DNA from: Bacteroidales bacterium
GTDB taxonomy: Bacteria; Bacteroidota; Bacteroidia; Bacteroidales; UBA932
Direction of reading: 5' to 3'
Length of the DNA: 64,000 nt
Assembly: GCA_024693285.1 (NCBI GenBank)
Contig: JAILLE010000014.1
Span: 1 to 64,000, forward strand
Under the pieces are notes generated by a model. That model saw only the letters and a program-made list of their open reading frames with translations, ran no database searches and was not told the DNA's origin. Below, piece by piece: positions 33,389 through 42,040 of the stretch; the first letter of the stretch is position 1; each line of letters starts with the position of its first letter. A program made the position numbers and the translations under genes.

Positions 33389-36300
33389 TTAGAAGGTTAT
33401 GTTGATACCGAAGGTGTAGGTCTTCAACATCGGGTAGTTGTAAGCATCACCTGATCCGGTAGTCAAATCGGGATCGGAGTTGCCGATGTTGGAGACGTTG
33501 ATATCCTTGGTAAGCTTGTAGAGAGGAGACCAGGTGAAGAGGTTCTCACCGGAGAAATAGATGCTGGCGCCCTTCATGCCGACGGCTTCCACCCAATTCT
33601 TGGGAAGTTTGTAACCCAGCTGCACGTTCTTCAGACGGCAGTAGGCGACGCTCTGCAGGTAACGGGTTGAAGCGTTGTTGGTACCCTTATAGAACGGTGC
33701 GTAATAACCCGTGTAACGAGGCAGATAGGCATTGGGATTGTCCTCAGTCCAGTAGTTGCCGAGATGCCACTTGGGAAGGTTGTTGTAAGGACGGTTGTAC
33801 TGTCCCCAGAACATGGACGCCTCGTTGGAGGGGAACCAGTCCTGTTTCCCGACACCCTGGAAGAAGGCGGAAGCCCAAATCCCGTTCCAGTCAATAGAGA
33901 GGTTGAAGCTGTACATGAAGCGGGGGTCCTCGTTACCGATGATCCTACGGTCACCCGGGTCATCAACCTGGTTCTTGCCGCGGTCGATGTAGCCGTTGCC
34001 GTTGAGGTCCTCGAACTTGATGTCACCGGGATAGATGGTGTAGGACTTGGAGGTCTGCATCAGAGGGTTGTAGTACTTCTGACCGGCATCTCTAACCTTT
34101 ACCATAGCGGCATCGATTTCACTCTGGGTCTGCCAGAGACCGTTGGAGGTGAAGCCCCAGAGCTCGCCCATCCTCATTCCCTCGTAGTAGTTGCCGGCGA
34201 GGGACTGGTTAGCCTTGTTATCCAGATCCTTATTGGCGTTGTTGTACTTGTCTATGATTGAATAATAGTCATAGAGAGAGGCTTTGACGCTGTAAATGAA
34301 GGGTTTGCCCGCAAGTTCGAAATCGTCATGCCAGGCGACGCTGACCTCGAATCCGCGGGTGGACATATCAGCGTAGTTGCCCTTAGGGGATTTCGCACCA
34401 AACACGTCAGGCACGGTCGGTCCCGCGACGATCATATTGACGGTCTTACGCAGGTAGGCGTCGGCGGTGACGGTGAGGCGGCTGTTGAGGAAGCCGGCAT
34501 CCAGACCCACATCATAGGTGGTCGCGGTCTCCCAAGTCAAGTCATCAGGAAGGGCGCCAGGAGCGGTGGTATACCTCTGCTTGACACCGTTAAGGAGACG
34601 GCCGGAGGTGGAGACGCTCATCGTCTGCTTGTACTGGTAGTTGCCAAGTCCATTGGCATTACCCAAAGAGCCATAGGAGGCGCGGAGCTTGAGGTTGGAG
34701 ATGGCGGCGGGATTGACGTGCCACCAGGGCTCCTGCGAGACCCTCCAACCGGCGGAGACCGACGGGAAGAACGCCCAGCGGTGATGCGCCGGGAACCTCG
34801 AGGAACCGTCATAACGGCCGTTGACCTCGAGCAGGTACCTCTCATCGAAGATGTAGTTGAACCTGAAGAAGGCGCCGCCGAACTGATAGGCGGACCAGCT
34901 GGAAGTGGTGGACTTGTTGTCCGTTCCGAGCGTCAGGTTAAGGTTCTCGATGTCAGGGGTCAGGAAGTCGGTGTTAGCGGCATAGACCTCTTTGTGATTA
35001 CTCATCTCGTAGTTCCATCCGACCATGCCCTTGACATAGTGCTTGCCGAAGGTGTTCTCGTACTCGGTGTAGATGTTGGTGGCGAGATACCTCCTCCAGG
35101 TGTTGGTCTCGGAGAACTTGTTGCCCGCAGGGTCCTTTATGTACTCCAAGATGCTGTTGCCGTTGGCGTCGACTGACTTGGCGTAAGGGGTACGGGCCTC
35201 TTTCTTGGTGCGCTCGTAGGTGGTCTTCCTATAGGTGAAGTCTCCCTTGAGACGGAGGGTGTTGTTCAGCCACTGGGCCACGAAACCGGTCGTGTTCTTC
35301 AGGACCTCATTTACTGTTTTTATACCACTCTGGCCATAAATAAGGTCAGCGGTGGAATAGACACCGGAGTAAGTGAGCGTCCCGTCAGGGTTGAGCAAAG
35401 GCTCGGAAGGGTGGCCCTCGTCAGCGATGTTACGGTAAACGACTCCGGAACCCTCTGAATATGTGATAGGATTATAATACTTATTGAATCCGTAGTCCAG
35501 GTTGTTGGTGATCTTCAACCAAGGGAGGGCCTGGTAACCCATCTTCGCCCTAAGGTTGTAGGAGTTGTAACGGTCAGTCTGCTTGTCGCTGTTGAAGAGT
35601 CCGTCAAAATGATGGTAACGTCCTGAGAGATAGTAATCGAACTTGCCGTCACTTCCGGAGATTGAGAGGTTGTGGTTCATGCTCGGGACAGTGTCCTTGT
35701 AGAGGGCGGAGAAATAATCAACCTCCTTCGGGAAGTAGACATAACGTCCCTTCGTCGTTCCCATCGAGCCATCGGAGATGATGGTACCGAAATCTCCCGA
35801 ATCGTGTCTTCTCTTGTATTCCTCGAGCCAAGCAAGTGAGAACTGCTGGGTCTTGTTGATACCCGAAGGCTTCGCTCCCTCGTTGTAAGAGGAGTAGGCC
35901 TTGTAGAAGTGTTCGGCCCAGACATAACCGTCAGTCACGACATCCGGCTTGTTCTGGGGAGCCTGAATCGAGAAATTGGCCGTGTAGTTGATCTGAGGCT
36001 TGCCCTTGGAGGCTTCCTTGGTCGTGATGAGGACCACGCCGTAAGGGGCTCGGGCTCCGTAGATAGCCGAGGCCGCGGCGTCCTTCAAGACGGAGACGGT
36101 CTCGATATCGTTCGGGTTCAGCATGGAAGGGTCACCCTCGACGCCGTCGATAAGGACCAGGGCGCTACCGCCGTTGATGGAACCGGTACCACGGACGTTG
36201 AAGTCAGCGGTACGGCCAGGCTTACCGTCGGCCAGAGTAATGTTAAGGTTCGGGACCGCACCTTCGAGCATCTGGGTCACGTTGGTGGCAGCGCGGCCCT

Positions 36301-36700
36301 CGAAGACATCACTTGTGACCTGCTCCACGGCACCGGTCAGGTTGACCTTTTTCTGAGTACCGTAACCGACGACGACCGTCTCATTCAGGGAGAATGAATC
36401 ATCCTTCAGGACGACCACGATATTCCCTTGTGAGGCGGGAACACTCACCCGTTCTGTCTGATAGCCGAGGCAACTGACCTCGAGAATCACATCCTGAGCG
36501 GGAACATTGATTGAGAATTCTCCGTTAGTCCCGGTGGTGTTACCGTTCCGGGTCCCCTCTTGGATGACCGCGGCCCCGACTACCGGAACTTTACCGGAGT
36601 CGACAACCTTTCCGGAGATGGTCCTTGTCTGGGCCAAAGCTCCGAACTCAGCCATCAGGAGGAGCGACAGAGTCAATGCGCAAAGTTTGAAAAATCTCAT
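33389..36700 (-). CDS. SusC/RagA-family TonB-dependent transporter
   Basis: A 1103-residue outer-membrane transporter. After the signal peptide (MRFFKLCALTLSLLLMAEFG) comes a carboxypeptidase-regulatory-like beta domain (about 25-100), then the SusC hallmark ETVVVGYGTQKKVNLTGAV and the plug with GSINGGSALVLIDGVEGD and NDIETVSVLKDAAASAIYGARAPYGVVLITTK. The barrel ends in YTFGINITF, with a terminal Phe as in outer-membrane barrels. It imports glycans or peptides driven by TonB. It pairs with the susD downstream. A broken paralogue lies 112 nt upstream. No clear promoter could be assigned in 36701-36812. Confidence 0.95.
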   Translation of the reverse strand: MRFFKLCALTLSLLLMAEFGALAQTRTISGKVVDSGKVPVVGAAVIQEGTRNGNTTGTNGEFSINVPAQDVILEVSCLGYQTERVSVPASQGNIVVVLKDDSFSLNETVVVGYGTQKKVNLTGAVEQVTSDVFEGRAATNVTQMLEGAVPNLNITLADGKPGRTADFNVRGTGSINGGSALVLIDGVEGDPSMLNPNDIETVSVLKDAAASAIYGARAPYGVVLITTKEASKGKPQINYTANFSIQAPQNKPDVVTDGYVWAEHFYKAYSSYNEGAKPSGINKTQQFSLAWLEEYKRRHDSGDFGTIISDGSMGTTKGRYVYFPKEVDYFSALYKDTVPSMNHNLSISGSDGKFDYYLSGRYHHFDGLFNSDKQTDRYNSYNLRAKMGYQALPWLKITNNLDYGFNKYYNPITYSEGSGVVYRNIADEGHPSEPLLNPDGTLTYSGVYSTADLIYGQSGIKTVNEVLKNTTGFVAQWLNNTLRLKGDFTYRKTTYERTKKEARTPYAKSVDANGNSILEYIKDPAGNKFSETNTWRRYLATNIYTEYENTFGKHYVKGMVGWNYEMSNHKEVYAANTDFLTPDIENLNLTLGTDNKSTTSSWSAYQFGGAFFRFNYIFDERYLLEVNGRYDGSSRFPAHHRWAFFPSVSAGWRVSQEPWWHVNPAAISNLKLRASYGSLGNANGLGNYQYKQTMSVSTSGRLLNGVKQRYTTAPGALPDDLTWETATTYDVGLDAGFLNSRLTVTADAYLRKTVNMIVAGPTVPDVFGAKSPKGNYADMSTRGFEVSVAWHDDFELAGKPFIYSVKASLYDYYSIIDKYNNANKDLDNKANQSLAGNYYEGMRMGELWGFTSNGLWQTQSEIDAAMVKVRDAGQKYYNPLMQTSKSYTIYPGDIKFEDLNGNGYIDRGKNQVDDPGDRRIIGNEDPRFMYSFNLSIDWNGIWASAFFQGVGKQDWFPSNEASMFWGQYNRPYNNLPKWHLGNYWTEDNPNAYLPRYTGYYAPFYKGTNNASTRYLQSVAYCRLKNVQLGYKLPKNWVEAVGMKGASIYFSGENLFTWSPLYKLTKDINVSNIGNSDPDLTTGSGDAYNYPMLKTYTFGINITF

Positions 36701-36812
36701 GATGGATAGATTTTTGGTTAATTAATTAGTGTGTATAATAGGTTATTCCATATCCAAAAACTCACATAAAAATAAAGGTTTAATCAAAACCACGTAACGC
36801 GGATCAATCGTT

Positions 36813-37154
36813 TTAAACCTTTTGACGAGAGATTTCGACCTTTGCACAATAAAAAGAGGCGGGGCGCTTGCCCACACGGCCCTGAGTAGCAGGGACAGGA
36901 ACCGTCTTGGTGACATACCCAATGGAAGACACCTCGAGATTCACCGCACCGGCAGGAACCGACAGGCTGAAGGTTCCATCGAGATTGGTGACAGTTCCGT
37001 TAGTCGTTCCCTGGACAACGACGCCCACTCCCATGAGGGGAGCGCCGCCAGAATCCCGCACAACACCGGTCACAGTACGGTTCTGCGCGAACAGACCGAA
37101 AGCGGTGACCATTGACAGGAACAGTGTCAAGATCAGAGATCTTTTGTGAAACAT
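36813..37154 (-). pseudogene. Truncated susC: N-terminal remnant of a second TonB-dependent transporter
   Basis: The 113 codons encode a signal peptide (MFHKRSLILTLFLSMVTAFG) and the carboxypeptidase-regulatory-like domain of a SusC protein (TVTGVVRDSGGAPLMGVGVV, GTFSLSVPAGAVNLEVSSIG, VPVPATQG). After VPATQG, near 36880, homology stops where intact SusC proteins go on to the VVL..ETVVVGYG segment; a foreign tail RVGKRPASFYC ends in a stop at 36813. The plug and barrel are missing. It lies directly upstream of an intact susC in the same orientation. It differs from that gene in sequence, so it was a diverged paralogue and not a fresh duplicate. Most likely a deletion remnant. Confidence 0.8.
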
Positions 37155-37325
37155 AATTTTTTGAAAATTAAGTGGTTAAAGAAAGCATTGGTATATGGTT
37201 AGTTTGTGATAAGTGCGCTTTTAGTCCTAATGTTACGTAATTTGCACCAAAATAAAATTAATTCATCAAATAGACAAGAATTTTCAACAAAAAAACACAT
37301 TAGATAGAGATTACGAACTTTTTTT

Positions 37326-37333
37326 ATATGTTT
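37326..37333 (+). promoter_or_regulatory. -7 element of the glycosyltransferase-trkA operon
   Basis: TATGTTTG matches TAnnTTTG. It overlaps an upstream in-frame ATG at 37328, so transcription begins near 37339 and translation at the ATG at 37340; the mRNA would be nearly leaderless. The preceding A+T-rich stretch 37155-37325 holds no gene that I can see. Confidence 0.6.
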
Positions 37334-37339
37334 GCAGAG

Positions 37340-38446
37340 ATGAGAACAGCTGTAGTCATACTCAACTGGAACACCAAAGAATTCCTCGACAAGTTTCTGC
37401 CGGGACTGGTTTCCAGCATGCCTGAAGGCGCTGAAGTCTTGGTCGCCGACAACGGGTCCACGGACGGATCATTAGAACTGCTTGACGAGAAGTTCCCAGG
37501 AATCAAACAGATACGTTTTGACAAAAATCATGGCTTCACCGGTGGGTATAACAAGGCTTTCGAGGCCTTGGTCAAAATGCCGGAAGCCTCTGATTTGGAG
37601 TATTTTCTGTTGATCAACTCTGACATCGAGGTCCCGGCCGGCTGGCTTGAGCCATTGATCTCTTGGATGGACAGCCATCCGGACTGCGCCGCATGCGGCC
37701 CGAAACTCCATTCCTGGCAAGACCGTGATAGTTTCGAGTATGCCGGCGCCGCGGGAGGCTTGCTGGACAAATACGGTTATCCGTTCTGCAGGGGCAGAGT
37801 CCTTAAAAAGCTGGAGAAAGACGATGGCCAGTATGACTCCCCTTCCAAGGTTTTCTGGGCCACAGGCGCTTGCCTGATGGTCAGGAAAGCTGACTACGAG
37901 AAAATGGGAGGTCTGGACGAAAGGTTTTTCGCTCACATGGAGGAGATCGACCTCTGCTGGAGATTGCAGCTTGAGGGAAGGACTATCTGTGTGATTCCCG
38001 ATTCTGTCGTATATCATGTCGGAGGAGGTACCCTGCCTAATGACTCCCCGTGGAAGCTCAAGCTCAATTATCGCAACAACCTCCTCATGCTCCGGAACAA
38101 TCTCGCCAAGACTTATGCGCTCAGGGAGGCCGTCTCAGCTGATTCAGCGGTCGCGGCGAGGAAAGGATTCAGGAAAGCCGGAAGAACCATATTCCTGCGC
38201 CAGTGTTTGGACCTATGCTCCGCTCTTGTGTACCTTCTTACCGGGAAAATCAGCCTTTTGAAATCCGTTTTTGAGGCCCACAAGGAGTACAGGAAACTCT
38301 CCACTAAGTTGGAAGTTTCTGACATCCAGTCGTTTTTGGAGTCGCATAAAGGGATCTCGGCACCTTTCTTGTTCCCGAAATGGATCGTTCCTTTGGCTAT
38401 GACCAAAGGAAATGGTATATTTGCCTATATTAGGAAAAGAATATGA
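37340..38446 (+). CDS. GT2 family glycosyltransferase
   Basis: About 368 residues from the ATG at 37340, selected because a promoter element overlaps the alternative ATG at 37328 and because family members begin TAVVILNWN. The GT-A domain shows VLVADNGSTDGSLELL, HGFTGGYNKAF, LLINSDIEVPAGWL (DxD-like) and FWATGACLMVRKADYEKMGG with the acidic FFAHMEEIDLCWR motif, as in rhamnosyl-transferase-like GT2 enzymes. It would add a sugar to an envelope glycan at the cytoplasmic face. The C-terminal 90 residues are basic, with hydrophobic segments. It overlaps trkA by 4 nt. Confidence 0.9.
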   Translation: MRTAVVILNWNTKEFLDKFLPGLVSSMPEGAEVLVADNGSTDGSLELLDEKFPGIKQIRFDKNHGFTGGYNKAFEALVKMPEASDLEYFLLINSDIEVPAGWLEPLISWMDSHPDCAACGPKLHSWQDRDSFEYAGAAGGLLDKYGYPFCRGRVLKKLEKDDGQYDSPSKVFWATGACLMVRKADYEKMGGLDERFFAHMEEIDLCWRLQLEGRTICVIPDSVVYHVGGGTLPNDSPWKLKLNYRNNLLMLRNNLAKTYALREAVSADSAVAARKGFRKAGRTIFLRQCLDLCSALVYLLTGKISLLKSVFEAHKEYRKLSTKLEVSDIQSFLESHKGISAPFLFPKWIVPLAMTKGNGIFAYIRKRI

Positions 38447-39804
38447 AAATCGTCATTCAAGGAGCCGGTGAGATCGGATCCCATCTGGCCAAGATGCTAA
38501 GCAAAGAGGCCAACGATATCACCATCATAGACGAGGATCCCCAAAGGCTCAACAGCTTAACAGCGATCGCCGATGTGATGGCCATTGAGGGACGTCCTTC
38601 CTCTATTAATGTCATGAGGGAGGCGGATGTCCAGAACGCGGATCTATTCATCTCCGTCGTGCCTTTTGTGCCTCAGGATGTGAATATCATCAGCGCACTT
38701 TTGGCTAAGAATCTCGGAGCGAAAAAAGTCACCGCAAGAATCGACGACAATGAGTTCCTGACTCCGGAGAACAAACTGCTGTTCAAGCAGATGGGCATAG
38801 AGCTTATGTTTTATCCCGAGCGACTTGCCGCTGACGAGATATTCGATCTCCTGAAGCATTCCTCAGCATCCGAATCGATGGATTTCGCCCGCGGAAAGCT
38901 GCAGGTCGAAGTATTCAAACTGGAAGAGGACTCCCCTCTTCTCGACATGAAGATCGCCGAGTTCGCCGCTATCGCCAGCAAAGACGAGCTCCAGTTCAGG
39001 GTTATCGCCATCTCACGTGGCGGTAAAACCATAATGCCCAAATTCGACACCAAGCTCCAGTACCATGATCTGGTGTTTATCATAGCGACCAGGGAAGGAA
39101 TCGGTTTCCTGATGAAGTTCCTTGGGAAGAACCATGTTGAGACCGACAAGGTGATGATCCTGGGTGGTTCCAGGATAGCGGAGCTTGCCGCGGAACAGTT
39201 GAGCAGGAAGATAAGCCTGGTGAAGATCCTTGAGAAAGACAAGGAGAGGGCTATGGAACTCTCCGAGAGGCTCCCGGACAATGTCGTGGTTGTCGTAGGA
39301 GATGGGCGCAACTCAGAACTACTTGTGGATGAGGGAATTAAAGGCTTCGACGCGTTCCTGGCCCTGACTGGCAAAGACGAAGCGAACGTGCTGGCTTGCG
39401 TGTCGGCCAAGAAATTCGGAGTCGAGAAAACCATAGCCGAAGTTGAGAATATAGAGTATATCCACCTTGCCGAGGAAATGGGTGTCGACTCAGTCATCAA
39501 CAAGAAACTTATCACTGCCGGAAGGCTTTTCAAGTTCACTCTCAGCGGCAAGGCCAGGCTGGTCAAATACATGAGCGGCACCGATGCTGAGGTCCTTGAA
39601 TTCACTGTACCACCGGGCAGCGCCATTACCAAGGCCCCGTTGAAAGATCTCTCCTTCCCGAAGGATTCAGTGATTGGAGGAGTGATCCGCGGCAGCGAGT
39701 CGATGATAGCGATCGGAACCACCAAGATCGAGGCCTATGACCGGGTGGTGGTGTTCGCTCTTCCCCATGCGGTCAAGGAGGTGGACAAGTTTTTCAAGCA
39801 GTAA
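38443..39804 (+). CDS. trkA: Trk potassium uptake regulatory subunit TrkA
   Basis: A 453-residue protein with two repeats of an RCK unit. The first NAD-binding motif is GAGEIGSHLA (residues 5-14) with an acidic TIIDED; the second is ILGGSRIAELAAEQL. Each is followed by a TrkA-C domain (EVFKLEEDSPLLDMKIAEF and LEFTVPPGSAITKAPLKDL). It gates the TrkH/KtrB potassium channel. No channel gene follows, although in many Bacteroidota trkA and trkH adjoin; here DUF1232 follows after 12 nt. It overlaps the glycosyltransferase gene by 4 nt. Confidence 0.93.
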   Translation: MKIVIQGAGEIGSHLAKMLSKEANDITIIDEDPQRLNSLTAIADVMAIEGRPSSINVMREADVQNADLFISVVPFVPQDVNIISALLAKNLGAKKVTARIDDNEFLTPENKLLFKQMGIELMFYPERLAADEIFDLLKHSSASESMDFARGKLQVEVFKLEEDSPLLDMKIAEFAAIASKDELQFRVIAISRGGKTIMPKFDTKLQYHDLVFIIATREGIGFLMKFLGKNHVETDKVMILGGSRIAELAAEQLSRKISLVKILEKDKERAMELSERLPDNVVVVVGDGRNSELLVDEGIKGFDAFLALTGKDEANVLACVSAKKFGVEKTIAEVENIEYIHLAEEMGVDSVINKKLITAGRLFKFTLSGKARLVKYMSGTDAEVLEFTVPPGSAITKAPLKDLSFPKDSVIGGVIRGSESMIAIGTTKIEAYDRVVVFALPHAVKEVDKFFKQ

Positions 39805-39816
39805 ACCGGAATCAAG

Positions 39817-40203
39817 ATGAACGCCCTGGACAATAACTATAATAAGTATCAGAAATATTTCTCCGACGACCAGTTCTGGGGAAAACTCAAGAGAATGGCC
39901 CGCAAGGCTGGAATCAAAATCGCCTATGCCGCCTTGCTGTTATACTATGTCCTCCGCAACCCGGCCACTCCGAAAGCGGACAGGACAAAGATTATTGGCG
40001 CTCTGGGATATCTCATCCTCCCGACCGATCTTATTCCCGACTTCCTGCCCGTGGTAGGCTACACCGATGACCTGGCCGCCATCATGTGGGCTCTATATTC
40101 AGTGGCCAAGAACATCACCCCCGAGGTGAAGATCATGGCTCGGGAAAAGCTCGGGGAATGGTTCCAGGACTACGACAGTTCCGACCTCGAAGGGATGTCG
40201 TGA
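39817..40203 (+). CDS. DUF1232 (YkvA-like) small membrane protein
   Basis: A 128-residue protein with the DUF1232 motif: AALLLYYVLRNPATPKADRTKIIGALGYLILPTDLIPDFLPVVGYTDDLAAIMWAL, the conserved YxxxPxDxxPD pattern being YLILPTDLIPDFLP. It has hydrophobic segments and is probably membrane-associated; no function has been established for the family. It lies 1 nt upstream of an ABC-F gene in a continuous plus-strand operon. Confidence 0.88.
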   Translation: MNALDNNYNKYQKYFSDDQFWGKLKRMARKAGIKIAYAALLLYYVLRNPATPKADRTKIIGALGYLILPTDLIPDFLPVVGYTDDLAAIMWALYSVAKNITPEVKIMAREKLGEWFQDYDSSDLEGMS

Positions 40204-40204
40204 T

Positions 40205-42013
40205 ATGCCTAGCTATCTCCAAATAGAGAACATTTCAAAGTCTTACGGCCCGAAGATTCTCTTCGAGCATATAGGTTTCAACGTCAATGAGGGCGACAAG
40301 ATAGCCCTGATCGCCCCAAATGGTACCGGCAAGACCAGCCTGCTGCGCATCCTCGCCGGCAAGGACAGCTCCGACTCCGGTGGCCGAGTCCTTTTCCTCA
40401 AGGACATAAGGATAGCCTTCTTGGAGCAGGAATATGAATTCGATCCGTCAGCGACCGTCTGGGACCAAATCATCGCTGACAGTTCCAAATGGATGGAACA
40501 TCTTGATCCTGAGCATGTGGCGGCCTATGAACTCAAGATTCGCCAACTGCTGACTTCCTTCTCTATCGAAGACCCTTCAAGGCGAATGGGTGACCTGTCC
40601 GGCGGCGAGATCAAGAGAGTCGCCATAATAGTCATGCTTGCGAGCGAGGCGGATTTCTACATAATGGACGAGCCCACCAACCATCTCGACATCGAAGCTA
40701 TCGAATACCTTGAGAGCTATCTGACCAGGGCCCGCTGCACCCTATTGATGGTGACTCATGACAGGTACTTCCTGGATAGCGTGGCGAACATTGTGATGGA
40801 AATCGACCGGGGGCAGGTATACATTTATAAAGGCGACTATGAAAACTACCTTGAAAAGCGCCAGGAGAGGATAGACAACTACAACGCCGAGACTGACAAA
40901 GTCCGCAATATCCTTCGCAGGGAGCTGGAGTGGATGCATGCCAGCCCATGCGCCCGTACAGGGAAGGCCAAGTCCAGGAAAAACGCTTTCTATGAGCTTC
41001 AGGATAGAGCCGGCCAGGTCTACCGGACGACCCAGCTGAACCTGGATGAGATGGGAGGAGCCACAAGACTCGGGACAAAGATCATTAATTGCAAGAATTT
41101 GGGATTCAGTCTCGGAGGAAAGACCTTCATGAAGGATTTCACCTATAATTTCCAGCGTTACGAGAGAGTCGGCATCGTGGGTGGAAACGGCTCAGGGAAA
41201 ACGACTTTCATCAACCTTCTGACTGGAAGGACAGGTGCGGACTTCCCTTTCGAGGTCACCGGAACCATCGAAAGAGGTGAATCTCTGAATATCGGATATT
41301 ACCGTCAGGACGGGATGAGTTTCGATGAGGACCAGACCGTGCTTGAGACAGTGAACGACACCCATCTGCTGGGACGTTTCATGTTCCCGCATGATATGCT
41401 GAACAACAAGATCAGGAAGCTTTCCGGAGGCGAGAAGCGCAGGCTATATCTGCTCACCATCCTGATGCGCCAGCCGAACCTCCTGGTGATGGACGAGCCT
41501 ACGAACGACCTGGACATCGTGACCTTGAACGTGTTGGAGGAGTATCTCAAAGAATATAAAGGCACCCTCATAATTGTCTCGCATGACAGACATTTCCTGG
41601 ACCGTCTCGTGGACCATCTGTTCATATTCATGGGCGACGGTACCGTCAAGGATTATGTAGGCAGCTACAGCCAGTACCGTGAATATGTCCGCCGCCAGCC
41701 CAAATCTTCTGATGCTAACGCCGACGGTGGTGATAGCGTTAGGGGTGATGTCGACATCACCCCTGACGCCGTCGCTGACAACAAGAAAAAGGACCGCCGG
41801 AAGTTGACTTATAAGGAGCAGAAGGAGTTTGAGGGGCTTGAGAAGGATATTGAGGCGTTGACCGCTGAAAAAGCCGACCTCGAATCGAAACTCAGTGGAG
41901 GTATAACCGACGTGGAGGAACTCAGGAAAGCCTCAGCCAGATTCTCAGAGGTTTCCAACCTCCTCGACGCCGCCGAAACCAGATGGCTGGAGCTGTCCAT
42001 GATTCTGGATTGA
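40205..42013 (+). CDS. ABC-F ATPase (Uup-like) with a palindromic linker
   Basis: A 602-residue soluble protein with two ABC domains and no membrane domain. First: APNGTGKTSLL, LSGGEIKRVA and FYIMDEPTNHLDIE; second: GGNGSGKTTFI, LSGGEKRRLY and LVMDEPTNDLDIV. A charged connecting region and a C-terminal coiled coil (TYKEQKEFEGLEKDIEALTA) resemble Uup and translation-associated ABC-F proteins, which act at the ribosomal E site. Between the second ATPase domain and the coiled coil lies a short linker (DANADGGDSVRGDVDITPDA) whose DNA is a cluster of palindromes (41716-41769). It may also be an antibiotic-protection factor, but nothing shows that. Confidence 0.92.
   Translation: MPSYLQIENISKSYGPKILFEHIGFNVNEGDKIALIAPNGTGKTSLLRILAGKDSSDSGGRVLFLKDIRIAFLEQEYEFDPSATVWDQIIADSSKWMEHLDPEHVAAYELKIRQLLTSFSIEDPSRRMGDLSGGEIKRVAIIVMLASEADFYIMDEPTNHLDIEAIEYLESYLTRARCTLLMVTHDRYFLDSVANIVMEIDRGQVYIYKGDYENYLEKRQERIDNYNAETDKVRNILRRELEWMHASPCARTGKAKSRKNAFYELQDRAGQVYRTTQLNLDEMGGATRLGTKIINCKNLGFSLGGKTFMKDFTYNFQRYERVGIVGGNGSGKTTFINLLTGRTGADFPFEVTGTIERGESLNIGYYRQDGMSFDEDQTVLETVNDTHLLGRFMFPHDMLNNKIRKLSGGEKRRLYLLTILMRQPNLLVMDEPTNDLDIVTLNVLEEYLKEYKGTLIIVSHDRHFLDRLVDHLFIFMGDGTVKDYVGSYSQYREYVRRQPKSSDANADGGDSVRGDVDITPDAVADNKKKDRRKLTYKEQKEFEGLEKDIEALTAEKADLESKLSGGITDVEELRKASARFSEVSNLLDAAETRWLELSMILD
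41716..41769. repeat. Palindrome cluster inside the ABC-F gene linker
   Basis: A perfect 24-bp palindrome occupies 41741-41764 (half-site AGGGGTGATGTC). Its arms extend outward to GCGTT (41736-41740) and GACGC (41765-41769), one wobble pair. In addition, CTAACGC (41715-41721) is the reverse complement of GCGTTAG (41736-41742). The cluster lies in the variable linker of the protein and keeps the reading frame. Confidence 0.75.
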
Positions 42014-42040
42014 TAACTGATTATTCACTATATTCGCGAT

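Noticed and set aside
34328..35176. 282-codon plus-strand frame opposite susC
   Set aside because: Shadow of the strongly coding minus strand; no domain or promoter.
36701..37154. The 113-codon SusC fragment as a TonB-linked signalling protein or anti-sigma partner
   Set aside because: No plug, signalling domain or sigma/anti-sigma gene is nearby; homology ends abruptly as in a truncation.
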